Assembly: GCA_963748295.1 (NCBI GenBank)
Contig: CAVVIH010000006.1
Coordinates: 1 to 64,000, forward strand
Origin: CAVVIH01 sp963748295
GTDB lineage: Bacteria; Acidobacteriota; Vicinamibacteria; Vicinamibacterales; 2-12-FULL-66-21
Direction of reading: 5' to 3'
Length of the DNA stretch: 64,000 nucleotides
This document shows positions 30,297-39,259 of the stretch, piece by piece. Both the position numbers and the translations under genes were made by a program. The notes below the pieces were generated by a model. That model was not told the DNA's origin, ran no database searches, and saw only the letters and a list, made by a program, of their open reading frames with translations. Position 1 is the stretch's first letter. Each line of letters starts with the position of its first letter.

Positions 30297-32351
30297 ATGC
30301 CAGGGCGAATCCTTTCGGCGGCGGTCGTCTCGCTGATCTGTGCGGTCCCGTTCCTGCTGCGGGCGCAACAGCCGCCGGTTCCCACTCCGACCGGCGATCC
30401 TCAGCGTCCCGTGTTCCGCGGCGGCGCCTACTTCGTGACCGTCGACGTATATCCGACCCTCAACGGCCGAATACTCACCGACCTCACGGAAGCCGACTTC
30501 GAAGTGCTGGAAGACGGAAAGCCGCAGAAGATCGAGAACTTCGAGCTGGTGCAGATCGCCGCGGCGACGGCCGACGCCAATCTGCGCGATCCCAACACCC
30601 TGGGCGAGATGCGAAACCGGCTCGCGGATCCTCGCGCGCGCGTGTTCGTCCTGTATCTCGACACCTACCACATCGACTGGTTCGGTGCGGTACGTCTGAA
30701 GGACCCGATGGTGCAGATGATGAACACCATCCTCGCGCCCACCGATCTCTTCGGCGTGATGACGCCGCAGATCTCGACGCACGACATCACGTTCGGCAGG
30801 AAGACGACCAATCTCAAGGAGCAGGTCACCCGCTACTGGCCCACCGCGGTCGTCGACAAGAAGATTCCTGAAGAAGGCGCGGAACGCGCACTCGAGAACT
30901 GCTACGCGAACACGCCAGCCGCGGGGATTCTGGGCGAGCTCTATGCCCGCCGCCGCGAAGACATGGTCTTCACGGGTCTCGAGGATCTGATCGAGTTCCT
31001 CGGCGCCGCCCGCGAGGGGCGCAAGAGCATTTTCATGTTCTCGCCAGGATGGGAACTGTTCGGACCCAATCCGGCGCTGAAGGACGCGATCGCGAAGCTC
31101 GGCCCGACAAAAGGGCCGCCGCTCGGCATTACGTCGACAGGCAAACTGATCCTCGGCGACAAGGTCGAATACGGGACGATGGCGGCGTGCGACCAGGAAG
31201 TGAACCGCCTGGCCGACCTCGAGAACAATCGCCGTTTCCCGCAGCTGCTGCGTGAGGCCAAGGCGGCGAACGTCTCGTTCTATCCGGTCGATCCGGTAGG
31301 CGTCGGCGCACGCTCGAAAAACGTCGACAACCTGCGATCGATGGCCAGCGAAACGGACGGCAGCGCGGTCGTGATGACCAACGACCTCGTCACCGGACTC
31401 GAACGCGTCGCCGATTCGCTGACCGCCTACTATCTCCTGGGCTATTCGTCGCCGAACACGAAATTCGACGGTGGCTACCGGCGGATCGACGTCAAAGTAA
31501 AGCGTGGAGGAGTCGTCGTGCAGGCCCGGCGCGGCTACACCGCGCCGACCGAGGCCGAGATGGCCGCGCTCCGCGGCGGCGGATCGGTCGATCGCAGCGG
31601 CGCGGCCGCGCTCTCGGCTGCGCTCGAACAGCTCTCGCGCATTCGCCCCGGCGCGGTGATTCACAGCCGTGCGATCCAGGATCGCGACGATCTCGCCATC
31701 TCCGTCGAGCTTGGTCAAGCGGCCGTTGAAGGCGGAACGTGGAAGGACGGCGGCGAAGTCGAGGTCACGGTGAACGCCGCGGCAGGTACATCGGTCGGAA
31801 CCGCGAAGGCGCAGATTGCGCCGGGCGGCCGCGCCGCGAGCCTGCGCGTGCCGCTCGCGGGGAGCAAGGGCCCGTGGCGCGCAGTCGTCCAGGCACGAAG
31901 CGGCGCCGGCGCCCCCGTCGTCGAGCGTCTGACCGTCGAACCGGCCACCGGTGTTCTGCTTGGCGATCCGTCGATCTTCCGCTCACGAACAGCAACGAGC
32001 CAGCTGCAGCCGTCAGGCACGCTTCAATTCACGCGCAACGAACGGGTGCGGATCGAATGGCCGGTCCTCTCGACGCTCGACAAGCGCCAGGCGCGCCTGC
32101 TCGGCAAGAACGGCCAGCCGCTGGCGCTGCCGGTCAACGTCACGGAAAGGCAGGGCTCAGGGCAGGCCCCTTCGACAGGCTCAGGGCAGGCCCCTTCGAC
32201 AGGCTCAGGGCAGGGAAGCACGATCCTTGCGGCCGACCTCATGCTCCTGCCGCTCGGCACCGCCGACTATGTGATTGAAGTGGAAGTGGGCTCGGGATCG
32301 CAGACCGAGCGGAAGCTCGTCGCGATCAGGGTGGGAACGACGAGACCGTAG
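30297..32351 (+). CDS. VWFA-related acidobacterial protein (1), exported
   Basis: A 684-residue exported protein of the TIGR03436 type. Its signal peptide is MPGRILSAAVVSLICAVPFL. The family start block follows (FVTVDVYPTLNGRILTDLTE, ADFEVLEDGKPQKIENFELV). The VWA-like domain has RVFVLYLDTYHIDWFGAV in place of a classic DxSxS metal site, then AREGRKSIFMFSPGWE, FYPVDPVGVGARSKNVDNLR, TDGSAVVMTNDLVTGLERVA, and the family signature SLTAYYLLGYSSPN...YRRIDVKVKRGGVVVQARRGY. Near the C-terminus a 24-bp palindromic repeat inserts the peptide SGQAPSTG twice (32154-32214). TAATAT at 30283-30288, eight bases before the ATG, suggests a leaderless transcript. The function of the family is not established; extracellular adhesion or assembly is plausible. 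Confidence 0.88.
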   Translation: MPGRILSAAVVSLICAVPFLLRAQQPPVPTPTGDPQRPVFRGGAYFVTVDVYPTLNGRILTDLTEADFEVLEDGKPQKIENFELVQIAAATADANLRDPNTLGEMRNRLADPRARVFVLYLDTYHIDWFGAVRLKDPMVQMMNTILAPTDLFGVMTPQISTHDITFGRKTTNLKEQVTRYWPTAVVDKKIPEEGAERALENCYANTPAAGILGELYARRREDMVFTGLEDLIEFLGAAREGRKSIFMFSPGWELFGPNPALKDAIAKLGPTKGPPLGITSTGKLILGDKVEYGTMAACDQEVNRLADLENNRRFPQLLREAKAANVSFYPVDPVGVGARSKNVDNLRSMASETDGSAVVMTNDLVTGLERVADSLTAYYLLGYSSPNTKFDGGYRRIDVKVKRGGVVVQARRGYTAPTEAEMAALRGGGSVDRSGAAALSAALEQLSRIRPGAVIHSRAIQDRDDLAISVELGQAAVEGGTWKDGGEVEVTVNAAAGTSVGTAKAQIAPGGRAASLRVPLAGSKGPWRAVVQARSGAGAPVVERLTVEPATGVLLGDPSIFRSRTATSQLQPSGTLQFTRNERVRIEWPVLSTLDKRQARLLGKNGQPLALPVNVTERQGSGQAPSTGSGQAPSTGSGQGSTILAADLMLLPLGTADYVIEVEVGSGSQTERKLVAIRVGTTRP
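32154..32214. repeat. 24-bp palindromic tandem repeat inside the VWFA gene
   Basis: Units of GGCTCAGGGCAGG joined to CCCCTTCGACA, two and a half copies. The CTTCGACAGGCTCAGGG core is a REP-like sequence seen in many bacterial genomes. It is in frame and encodes GSGQAPST repeats. Neighbouring paralogues lack it. Confidence 0.75.
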
Positions 32352-32354
32352 GAG

Positions 32355-32389
32355 AGCTATCAGCTATCAGCTGTCAGCCATCAGCTGCG
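32355..32389. repeat. Heptamer repeat array (CAGCTAT/CTGATAG)
   Basis: Five units of AGCTATC, AGCTGTC or AGCCATC at exact 7-bp spacing lie in the convergent gap between the VWFA and GNAT genes. They run into the last codons of the GNAT gene (stop at 32367-32369). On the GNAT strand the unit reads CTGATAG/CTGACAG, which contains stop codons. Confidence 0.75.
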
Positions 32390-32873
32390 CCTTCCGCTCT
32401 TTCTCCCATCGCCACACCAGCCCGTCTTCGGGGTCGATGACCTCGCCGATGCGGCGGAAGCCGCACTTGGTCAGGACTCGTGTCGAGGCATTCGCTTCCG
32501 GGAGCGTGTGAGCACGAACGAGGCTGACGCGGTCGTCGGCGAAGGCGAAGCTGACCAGCGCCTCGGCGGCTTCGGTCGCATATCCCTTCCCCTGGTGATC
32601 CGGTTGAACGCCATACGCGATTTCGACGGCGCCGTCCGTCGATGGCGGGCCTTTGAAGCCGCACGATCCGACCGCCGTGCCGGTTTGCCGGTGCACCAGC
32701 GAGAAACCGTGCACCCACGGATCCTCTGGCGCCGAGGCGTCGAGTTGTGCCAGCCAGTCGGCTGACAACTGCGCCTTCGCTTCACGGCTCATCGCTGCGA
32801 CGTCCGCGAGGGCAGATTCCCGATTCTGTGAAATCAGATACAGGCTTGGCGTCTGCAGGCGGGTTGGACTCAT
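32367..32873 (-). CDS. GNAT N-acetyltransferase (RimJ/RimL-like)
   Basis: A 168-residue acetyltransferase starting ATG 32871-32873 (MSPTRLQTPSLYLISQNRES). It shows the RimJ/RimL pattern: GFSLVHRQTGTAVGSCGFKG (beta strands 2-4), the acetyl-CoA-binding loop VQPDHQGKGYATEAAEALVS (Q/RxxGxG/A), and VRAHTLPEANASTRVLTKCG with FRRIGEVIDPEDGLVWRWE at the end. It probably acetylates an amine of a small molecule or a protein N-terminus; the substrate is unknown. The last residues (QLMADS) and the stop codon come from the heptamer array at 32355-32389, so the natural C-terminus may have been altered. The 90 bp upstream hold a second heptamer array. Confidence 0.88.
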   Translation of the reverse strand: MSPTRLQTPSLYLISQNRESALADVAAMSREAKAQLSADWLAQLDASAPEDPWVHGFSLVHRQTGTAVGSCGFKGPPSTDGAVEIAYGVQPDHQGKGYATEAAEALVSFAFADDRVSLVRAHTLPEANASTRVLTKCGFRRIGEVIDPEDGLVWRWEKERKAQLMADS

Positions 32874-32883
32874 TGAGATGACT

Positions 32884-32961
32884 CCAGCTCCCAGCTCCAG
32901 CTGGAAGCTGGAAGCCGGGAACTGGAAGCTGAAGGCTGATAGCTGACGAAGCTGACAGCTT
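32884..32961. repeat. Heptamer repeat array (CTGGAAG, grading into CTGATAG)
   Basis: CAGCTCC, CTGGAAG, CTGGAAG, CCGGGAA, CTGGAAG, CTGAAGG, CTGATAG and CTGACGA units at 7-bp intervals fill the space between the GNAT start and the S9 peptidase stop. The unit sequence drifts along the array while the period stays seven. Confidence 0.75.
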
Positions 32962-32963
32962 TT

Positions 32964-35955
32964 TTACTTACTCGCCTGCGTTGTCGTCGTCGCCGTGACC
33001 TTCGGCTTGAACATGTCCGACACGTCGCGGCGGCCGCGCTCCATGTACGGCACGCCCTTCTGCATCCACTCCGGCGTCGGCTTGCCGAGCAGGAAGTGAT
33101 CGAAGAACTCGTCCATGTGCACGGTCCAGTGCTTCTGGTTGTCGCGATTGCGCAGGCCGTGCGGCTCGCCGTTGTAGTTGAAGAAGTACGCTTCCTTGCC
33201 GAGCCGGCGCATCGCCGAGAAGAACTCGATCGCCTGATACCACGGCACCGCGTCGTCCCCATCGTTGTGGATCGTCAGGTACGGCGTGTGCACCTTCTCG
33301 ACCCAGAAGATCGGCGAGTTCTCGATGAACTGCAGCGGCGCATCCCACGGCGGGGCGCCGATGCGGCTCTGCGTCTTCTGGTACTGGAACGCGCGCGACA
33401 TGCCGGTGCCCCAGCGGATGCCGCCGTAGGCGCTGATCATGTTCGACACCGACGCGCCCGCCTGGACCGCCGCGAACATGTTGGTGCGCGTGATCAGGTG
33501 CGTGATCTGGTAGCCGCCCCACGAGTGGCCCTGGATCCCGATCCGCTTCGGATCGATGTAACCCTGCGCGACAACGGTGTTGACCGCGGGGATGACGCAC
33601 TTCTCGGCGCTTTCACCCGGATAGCCCGTGTCGTAGACGATATCGGGCTGAAGGACGACGTAGCCGTTGCTGACGTAGCGGGTGATGTTGATGCTCGTCC
33701 CGGGATTCGGTGCACGATAGCTGTGCAGGCCCTCCGACAGCTCCTCATAGATGTAGACCATCAGCGGATACTTCTTCGATGGATCGAAGTTCTCCGGCTT
33801 GGTGATGATGGCGCGCAGCTTCTTGCCGTCCGCGTTGATGTACTGCATCAGCTCGGACTTGCCCCAGACGTACTCCGCCTGCTGCGGGTTCGCGTTCGAC
33901 ACCTTCTTCATGTCCTTGAAGGTGGTGTCGCTGACCCAGAGATCCGGGAACTCCTCGAAGCGCGCGAGCGTGAACACGACCCGCTCGGAGTTGCGCGCCT
34001 TCGTGATCTGTCCGAACGCCTTTTCCACCATCACGATCTTCTGGGGTGCGGCGGTTCCGGTGAGGTTGACGCGATACAGGCCGCTCGATTCGGTCTTGTC
34101 GTCGTTGGCCGACAGGAGCAGCGGCTTGTCGGAGGGAATCGCGCGCTCCTCGGTGTCGAGCGTGCGGTAGCGGTAGACGATCGCGTCCTTGCGGCCCGCG
34201 CCGTTGGTGACCATCCGCGCGCCCGAGCCATCCGGCTTGAACTCCCAGATGTCGTACTTGTCGTAAATCAGCACCGACGCATCGCCGGTCGTCCACCCCG
34301 CCGATCCGTAGGCGGGCGGCAGGCTGGGCGAATCGTGATCCTCACGCCAGAAGTTGATCTTCTGATTCGCCGTGAGGTTCGTCTTCACGCCGTCGGACAG
34401 GCGATACGTGAACCAGTCGGCTTCCTGCTCGTCGAAGTAGAGCAGGTACTTCCCGCCGGGCGACATGGACGGCGTTCCGCGCCAGTGCTCGAGGATCTTC
34501 TTCGCCTGGCCCGTCTTCATGTCGACGATCGAGACGTCGCTGTAAGTCGTGTCCCAGGACATCTCGCGGCGATACGGCAGATCGTTGGTGCCGATCGCGA
34601 GGTTCGCATCGTCGCCCGGGTTCACGTTCGGGAGATCGAACGTGCCGAGCTGCACGAAGCGCTTGTCGGCCAGATGAACGACCGCGCGGTAATTGCGGTT
34701 GCGCTCCTGCTGCAGGCGTACCTGCTGCATCGGCTGCAGCATCGGATCCTGGTAGTGCCAGATGTCCACCGCGCGCGGCGCCGGCGCGCCTTCGGCCGGC
34801 GGCGGCTGCGGCGGTGGCGCCGTGCCGAGATACAGGCGCTGACCGTCCTCGGAGAATCGCGGCTCGGCCTGATCGCTGACGACGAGGCCCTGAGGCATCC
34901 CGCGGGTCGCGCCCGAGACGATCTCGGTGGCGGAGGCATCACCCGCCTTCCAGTAGTAGATCCGGAACGGCGACACCGGCTTCTCGTATTCCGCCTGGTC
35001 GCTGAGGAACACCGCCTGCTTGCCGGCCTCGTCGAACGCAAACGCCTTGTAGTTGCCCTTGCCGGTCTGCAGCGTCATCGTCTTGCCGTCGGTCATCTGC
35101 CGCGCGAACGCCCCGTCCTCCTCGGCTTTCTGCGAGGAGACGCCGTAGGTGATCCAGGAACCGTCCTTGTTCCAGGCGAAGTCGCTGACGAGCGGGAATC
35201 GTGACGTCCTGGCCGGTGGTCAGGTTGCGGAGGATGAGATCCGAGCCGGCATCCTTGCGCTTCTCGCCGGGGCGCCCCTGTCCGCGGCCCTCGGCCTGCT
35301 GACCGCCGCGTCCCGGCGCTGCCGCCGGCTGTGCGCCGCCACGTCCACCGCCGCGACCACCGCGGCCGCCACGGCCAGCGCCGCCGCCGGCGCGGTTGCC
35401 TTTGTAGAGCGCGACCCAGGTCGATGACTCCTCAGGCAGACTGATTGCCCCAACCCGCTCGACCGTGCTGACCTGACCGCTGGCGAGGGTCATGATCCCC
35501 GCCGAGTTGCGAGGCTGACTGCGCTGGCCGCCGCGGCCAGCCGCCTGTCCTTCGCGGCCTTCCCCTTCGCCGCCTCCCCGGGCACGGTTGGCCTGCTCTT
35601 CCTTTTCGTCCTCGGCCTTCGTCGGGACGATTGAGAACATCAGGAACTTGCCGTCGGGGGTGAACGTGGGATTGGTGCCGCGCGGGTGCTTGAACTCCTG
35701 ACCGGTGCGGAGGTTGCGTACGACGAGCTGGCCGTCGAGCGCCTGCGCCGAGAGCGCATAGGCGAGCCACTCGCCGTCGCGGGACAGCGTCGTGCCCTGG
35801 ATCGACCACCAGGCGTCGAACGCCTCGTAGCCCAGCGGCCGCTTGCCGGCGGCGCCAGCCGGCGATTGTGCGGCGGTCGGCCAGACCGCGCACGAGAAGA
35901 TGAGCGCCGTTCCGCATACAATCGCGGTCGCATGACGCTGCAGTCGTCGGAGCAT
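32964..35955 (-). CDS. Exported S9 prolyl oligopeptidase-family peptidase (second)
   Basis: About 996 residues. ATG 35953-35955 (AAGGGG eight bases upstream) opens a signal peptide (MLRRLQRHATAIVCGTALIF). The propeller domain contains two Gly/Arg-rich insertions (RARGGGEGEGREGQAAGRGG; GRGGRGGRGGGRGG). An extra C near 35,200 breaks the frame; restored it reads VTIPLVSDFAWNKDGSWITY. The C-terminal hydrolase has Ser in IGIQGHSWGGYQ (~810), Asp in HNDGDDAVPW (~897) and His in GEPHGLRN (~931). It is much larger than the first S9 peptidase because of the insertions and a longer propeller. It probably hydrolyses oligopeptides outside the cytoplasm. It is divergent from the S58 peptidase, with a heptamer array between them. 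Confidence 0.9.
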
Positions 35956-35977
35956 GGGCAAGACCCCTTTCAATAGA

Positions 35978-36095
35978 GCTGTCAGCTATCAGCTGTCAGC
36001 TATCAGCTGTCAGCTATCGGCTATCAGTTATCAGCTATCGCCGTCAGCCATCAGGCTGGCGACGTCCGGCTGTAAGCTGAGAGCTGACAGCCGAT
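35978..36095. repeat. Heptamer repeat array (CAGCTAT/CAGCTGT)
   Basis: About a dozen units AGCTGTC, AGCTATC, GGCTATC, AGTTATC and AGCCATC with a strict 7-bp period at the left, becoming irregular to the right. It fills the divergent gap between the S9 and S58 peptidase genes, so both promoters must lie in or beside it. Confidence 0.8.
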
Positions 36096-36107
36096 GGCTC
36101 GGGAATT

Positions 36108-37295
36108 ATGGCGCAGAACTACCGCGGCTTAATACGACGCGATGGCGCGGGACGCTTCAGCGTCAGCCAAATGGCTCAGGTCTGCGTCCAATTGGCGCTG
36201 GCCGTTTCCCTGTTCGCGACCATCATGACCGCCCAGACCCGCCCGCGAGCCCGGGAGCTCGGCATCACGCCCGGCGCTGGCGCCCCGGGCGCCCTCAACG
36301 CAATCACCGACGTGGCCGGCGTGCGGGTGGGCCACACGACGGTCTCGAGCGGTGAGGGCGTTCGGACCGGCGTAACCGCCATCCTGCCGCACCCGGGCAA
36401 TCTGTTTCGGGAAAAAGTGCCGGGCGCGGTTTTCGTGGGCAATGCGTTCGGCAAGCTCGCCGGGTCGACGCAGGTGCAGGAGCTCGGCACGATCGAATCG
36501 CCGATCGTGCTCACGAACACCCTCTCGGTCGGCACCGCGCTCGAGGCGACGGTGCGGTGGACCCTGGCGCAGCCGGGCAACGACAACGTCCGATCCGTCA
36601 ATGCGCTGGCCGGTGAAACCAACGATGGTTCGCTGAACGACATCCGCGGACTCCACGTCACCCGCGAGCATGTGCTCGCGGCGATCAACGGCGCCAAAGA
36701 CGGGGCTGTCGAAGAAGGCGCGGTTGGCGCCGGTACCGGCACGGTTGCCTTTGGATGGAAAGGCGGGATCGGCACGTCGTCGCGCATCGTCCAGGAGGCC
36801 GAGCGCTGGACGGTCGGCGTGCTGGTCCAGTCGAACTACGGCGGCAAGCTGACGATCGCCGGCGTTCCCATCTGGAAGGAGCTGTCGCCGCGCGGCACCG
36901 GCGCCGGCGCGGTGCTTCCTGACGCCGACGGCTCCTGCATGATCGTCGTCGCCACCGACGCGCCGCTCGACGCGCGCGACCTCGAGCGGCTTGCCGCGCG
37001 CGCGATTTTCGCGCTGGCGCGGACCGGATCGACGTTCTCGAACGGCAGCGGCGATTTCGCCATCGCGTTCTCGACGCATCCGTCGCTGCGCGTGACGTCC
37101 GCGGCGGGCCCGCAGCCGCGCACGGTGCTCCCCACCGATGGCGTGTCGGCGCTGTTCGAGGCGGTGCTGGACGCGACCGAGGAAGCGATCTACAACTCGA
37201 TGTTGAAGGCGACCGACGTCACCGGCAACGGCCGCACGATTCGCGCGCTGCCGATCGAGCCGCTGCGCACCATCCTGAAGAAGTACGGGCGATGA
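36108..37295 (+). CDS. S58 (DmpA/P1-family) aminopeptidase, exported
   Basis: A P1-family peptidase of 395 residues from ATG 36108, or 374 from ATG 36171. The second start gives a better signal peptide (MAQVCVQLALAVSLFATIMT), so the first 21 residues may not be translated. Family features: LGITPGAGAPGALNAITDVA, VRVGHTTVSSG, AVFVGNAFGKLAGSTQVQEL, IVLTNTLSVGTALEATVRWT, and the self-cleavage site before Ser in DADGSCMIVVATDAPL (~275), where the new N-terminal Ser is the nucleophile. The enzymes remove N-terminal residues, often from beta- or D-amino-acid peptides. Its stop overlaps the next start by four bases, coupling it to two VWA proteins. Confidence 0.9.
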   Translation: MAQNYRGLIRRDGAGRFSVSQMAQVCVQLALAVSLFATIMTAQTRPRARELGITPGAGAPGALNAITDVAGVRVGHTTVSSGEGVRTGVTAILPHPGNLFREKVPGAVFVGNAFGKLAGSTQVQELGTIESPIVLTNTLSVGTALEATVRWTLAQPGNDNVRSVNALAGETNDGSLNDIRGLHVTREHVLAAINGAKDGAVEEGAVGAGTGTVAFGWKGGIGTSSRIVQEAERWTVGVLVQSNYGGKLTIAGVPIWKELSPRGTGAGAVLPDADGSCMIVVATDAPLDARDLERLAARAIFALARTGSTFSNGSGDFAIAFSTHPSLRVTSAAGPQPRTVLPTDGVSALFEAVLDATEEAIYNSMLKATDVTGNGRTIRALPIEPLRTILKKYGR

Positions 37296-38152
37296 CGTCC
37301 TGGCGCTGGCTGTCGATCGTCGCGGGGCTCGCGTGCCTCGTGGCGGCGCCGTCCGCCCAGTTCAAGTCGTCCATCAGCACGGTTGCGGTCTGGGCGACCG
37401 TCAACGATGGAAAGGGCCGGCTCGCCTACGACCTGGAGCGCGACGACTTCAGGATCCTCGACAACGGCGTCGAACGCGAGATCACGTTCTTCTCGAACGA
37501 CCCGCAGAACCTCACCGTGACGCTGATGCTCGACATGAGCGGCAGCATGATGTCGCGGTTCCTCAAGGTCCGCGATTCCACCGAACGGTTCATCAAAGTG
37601 ATGATTCCCGGCGATCGCGCGCAGATCGGATCGTTCGGCGACGAGATCGCGATCAGCCCGCTGCTCACCGGCGACAAGGCCGTCCTCACCCGCGTGCTTC
37701 ACGAAGAGCTGTGGCCGTCGGGCGCCACGCCGTTGTGGAATGCGGTCGACGCCGCGATGACCTCGCTGCGCGCGGAGAGCGGCCGGCGAATCGTGCTGAT
37801 GCTGACCGACGGCGCCGACTCCTGTGATTTCCCCGACTGTCTCGACTACGGTGACGTGAAGCGGCGCGCGATGCGCGAGGACTTCATGATCTACGCGATC
37901 GCGATGGACGACCGCGGCATCGGCGCCGAACTGGTCGGGCTGACCGAGCAGACCGGCGGCGGCCACTTCGAGCTCGGACGCGACGACAACCTCACCGCCA
38001 CCTTCGAGCACGTCGCGGAGGAGCTTCGGCATCAATACATGCTGGGCTTCGTGCCGGCCACCGACGGCAAAGAACACAAGCTCGAGGTCCAGGTGAAGCG
38101 CGAGGGCATGCGCGCACGCGCGCGCAAGACGTATCAGGCGGCGCGCCGATGA
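37292..38152 (+). CDS. VWA-domain protein (2), intact MIDAS, exported
   Basis: A 286-residue protein with a signal peptide (MTSWRWLSIVAGLACLVAAP, cleavage after SAQ). The VWFA-related N-terminal block (ISTVAVWATVNDGKGRLAYD, RDDFRILDNGVEREITFF) precedes a classic VWA domain with a complete metal-ion-dependent adhesion site: DMSGSM (~85), the conserved Thr region SGATPLWNAVDAAM (~150) and MLTDGADSCDFPDC (~170). A C-terminal signature (HQYMLGFVPATDG, LEVQVKREGMRARARKTY) follows. Unlike the larger paralogues it keeps the DxSxS motif, so it should bind a divalent metal. The start ATG overlaps the S58 peptidase stop and its stop overlaps the next start, both by four bases. A tight three-gene operon is clear. 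Confidence 0.9.
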   Translation: MTSWRWLSIVAGLACLVAAPSAQFKSSISTVAVWATVNDGKGRLAYDLERDDFRILDNGVEREITFFSNDPQNLTVTLMLDMSGSMMSRFLKVRDSTERFIKVMIPGDRAQIGSFGDEIAISPLLTGDKAVLTRVLHEELWPSGATPLWNAVDAAMTSLRAESGRRIVLMLTDGADSCDFPDCLDYGDVKRRAMREDFMIYAIAMDDRGIGAELVGLTEQTGGGHFELGRDDNLTATFEHVAEELRHQYMLGFVPATDGKEHKLEVQVKREGMRARARKTYQAARR

Positions 38153-39157
38153 CCCCCAGGCTCGCACTGCTGACGATCGCCGCGCCCGTGCTGTTCGCAC
38201 TCACGCAGCCGCTCCCGGCGCAGGCGCCCGAAAGCGCCAGCACCACGGCCGAGGGAGCTCGCATCACGATCGATGTGGGCGTGGACCTGACCCAGTTCGG
38301 CGCGGCGCCCAAGCTCCAGGCTGCAGACTTCGAGGTCCGCACCGCCGGACGCGAGGTCCCGGTCTCGTCCCTCACCGTCAACCGGCAGCCGCTCCGGATC
38401 GTCCTGCTGCTGGACGTCACCTCGAGCGTCAGCAAACGCTACGACAAGGGGGACTTCGAGGAAGAGATTCGCAAGCTGTTCATCGACGCGCTGCAGCCGG
38501 GTGAAGAAGCACGAATCGGCGGCTTTGCGCAGGAGCTGCGGCTCGGCCCCGCGTTCAGCAGCGACCCGCGGGTTCTCCGCAAGGCGCTCGACACCGCGTT
38601 CTCACACAAGAAGGAAAGCACCTACGGGCCGTCGCCAATCTGGGACCACACTTACGCCGTCGTCGACGAGCTCGCGAACGTTCAGGGACGACGGGCCGTG
38701 ATCCTCTTCACCGACGGCCGATCGACAGGCAACCGGAGGAGCATTCACAATCTCGCCGAGCGTTGCATCCAGACGGGCGTCTCGTTGAGCGTGCTCAGCT
38801 ACGATCGACAGGTCTACATCCGGCAGGACGCGACGAGCGCCGTCGTCGTCCGGCCGCGCAATCCGCTGCTGTGGCTCGCCGAGGTCACCGGCGGCCGCCT
38901 GCTCGGGCCTTCAGACATGGGCAAGATCGATGTCGCCGGAGTTGAATCTCGATCACATACTCAAGACCCTGAAAGACGCGGGCAAGATCATCGGACCGGG
39001 AACGCTGCTCGGCGAGCTTCTCGCGGGATTGCGGCGGGTGTATACGCTCGAGTTCCCGGCGCCTGTTGCGGACGGCAAGTTCTATGCGCTCGACGTTCGC
39101 GTGAAGCGCACGGACGCGACGGTACGCGCGCCGCGGGCTTATCAGGCTCCGAAATAA
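38149..39157 (+). CDS. VWA-domain protein (3), exported, one frameshift
   Basis: About 335 residues with a signal peptide (MTPRLALLTIAAPVLFALTQ, cleavage after PAQA). The N-terminal block (ITIDVGVDLTQFGAAPKLQA, DFEVRTAGREVPVSSLTV) leads into a VWA domain with MIDAS-like DVTSSVS (~95) and VILFTDGRSTG (~188). An extra base near 38,942 shifts the frame; the true continuation is ELNLDHILKTLKDAGKIIGP, LRRVYTLEFPAPVADGKFYA and VRVKRTDATVRAPRAYQAPK, ending TAA at 39157. Uncorrected, the reading frame would run on into the heptamer array. It is the third gene of the S58-VWA-VWA operon, with a 4-bp overlap to the gene before. Confidence 0.85.
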
Positions 39158-39159
39158 CA

Positions 39160-39256
39160 CCCAACTCCCAAAAAAACCAACTCCCAAAGGCACGGAGGCG
39201 CCTTCTCTTTCGCACTCCGTGTCTTGGGAGTTGGGCTTTTTTGGGAGTTGGGAGTT
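39160..39256. repeat. Heptamer repeat array, inverted halves
   Basis: CCAACTC-type units on the left (39160-39187) and TTGGGAG-type units on the right (39224-39256) flank a GGCACGGAG/CTCCGTG core. It lies in the convergent gap between VWA protein (3) and the BNR protein. Confidence 0.85.
39177..39242 (+). terminator. Long-stem terminator built from inverted heptamers
   Basis: CCAACTCCCAA plus AGGCACGGAG (39177-39197) pairs with CTCCGTG plus TCTTGGGAGTTGG (39215-39234) with one bulge, and six T follow (39237-39242). On the other strand the A-run in the left half gives a T-run, so it could end transcription from both sides. Confidence 0.65.
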
Positions 39257-39259
39257 GAC

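Noticed and set aside
35978..36095. CRISPR array
   Set aside because: The repeats are 7-bp tandem units with no spacers and no cas genes nearby.
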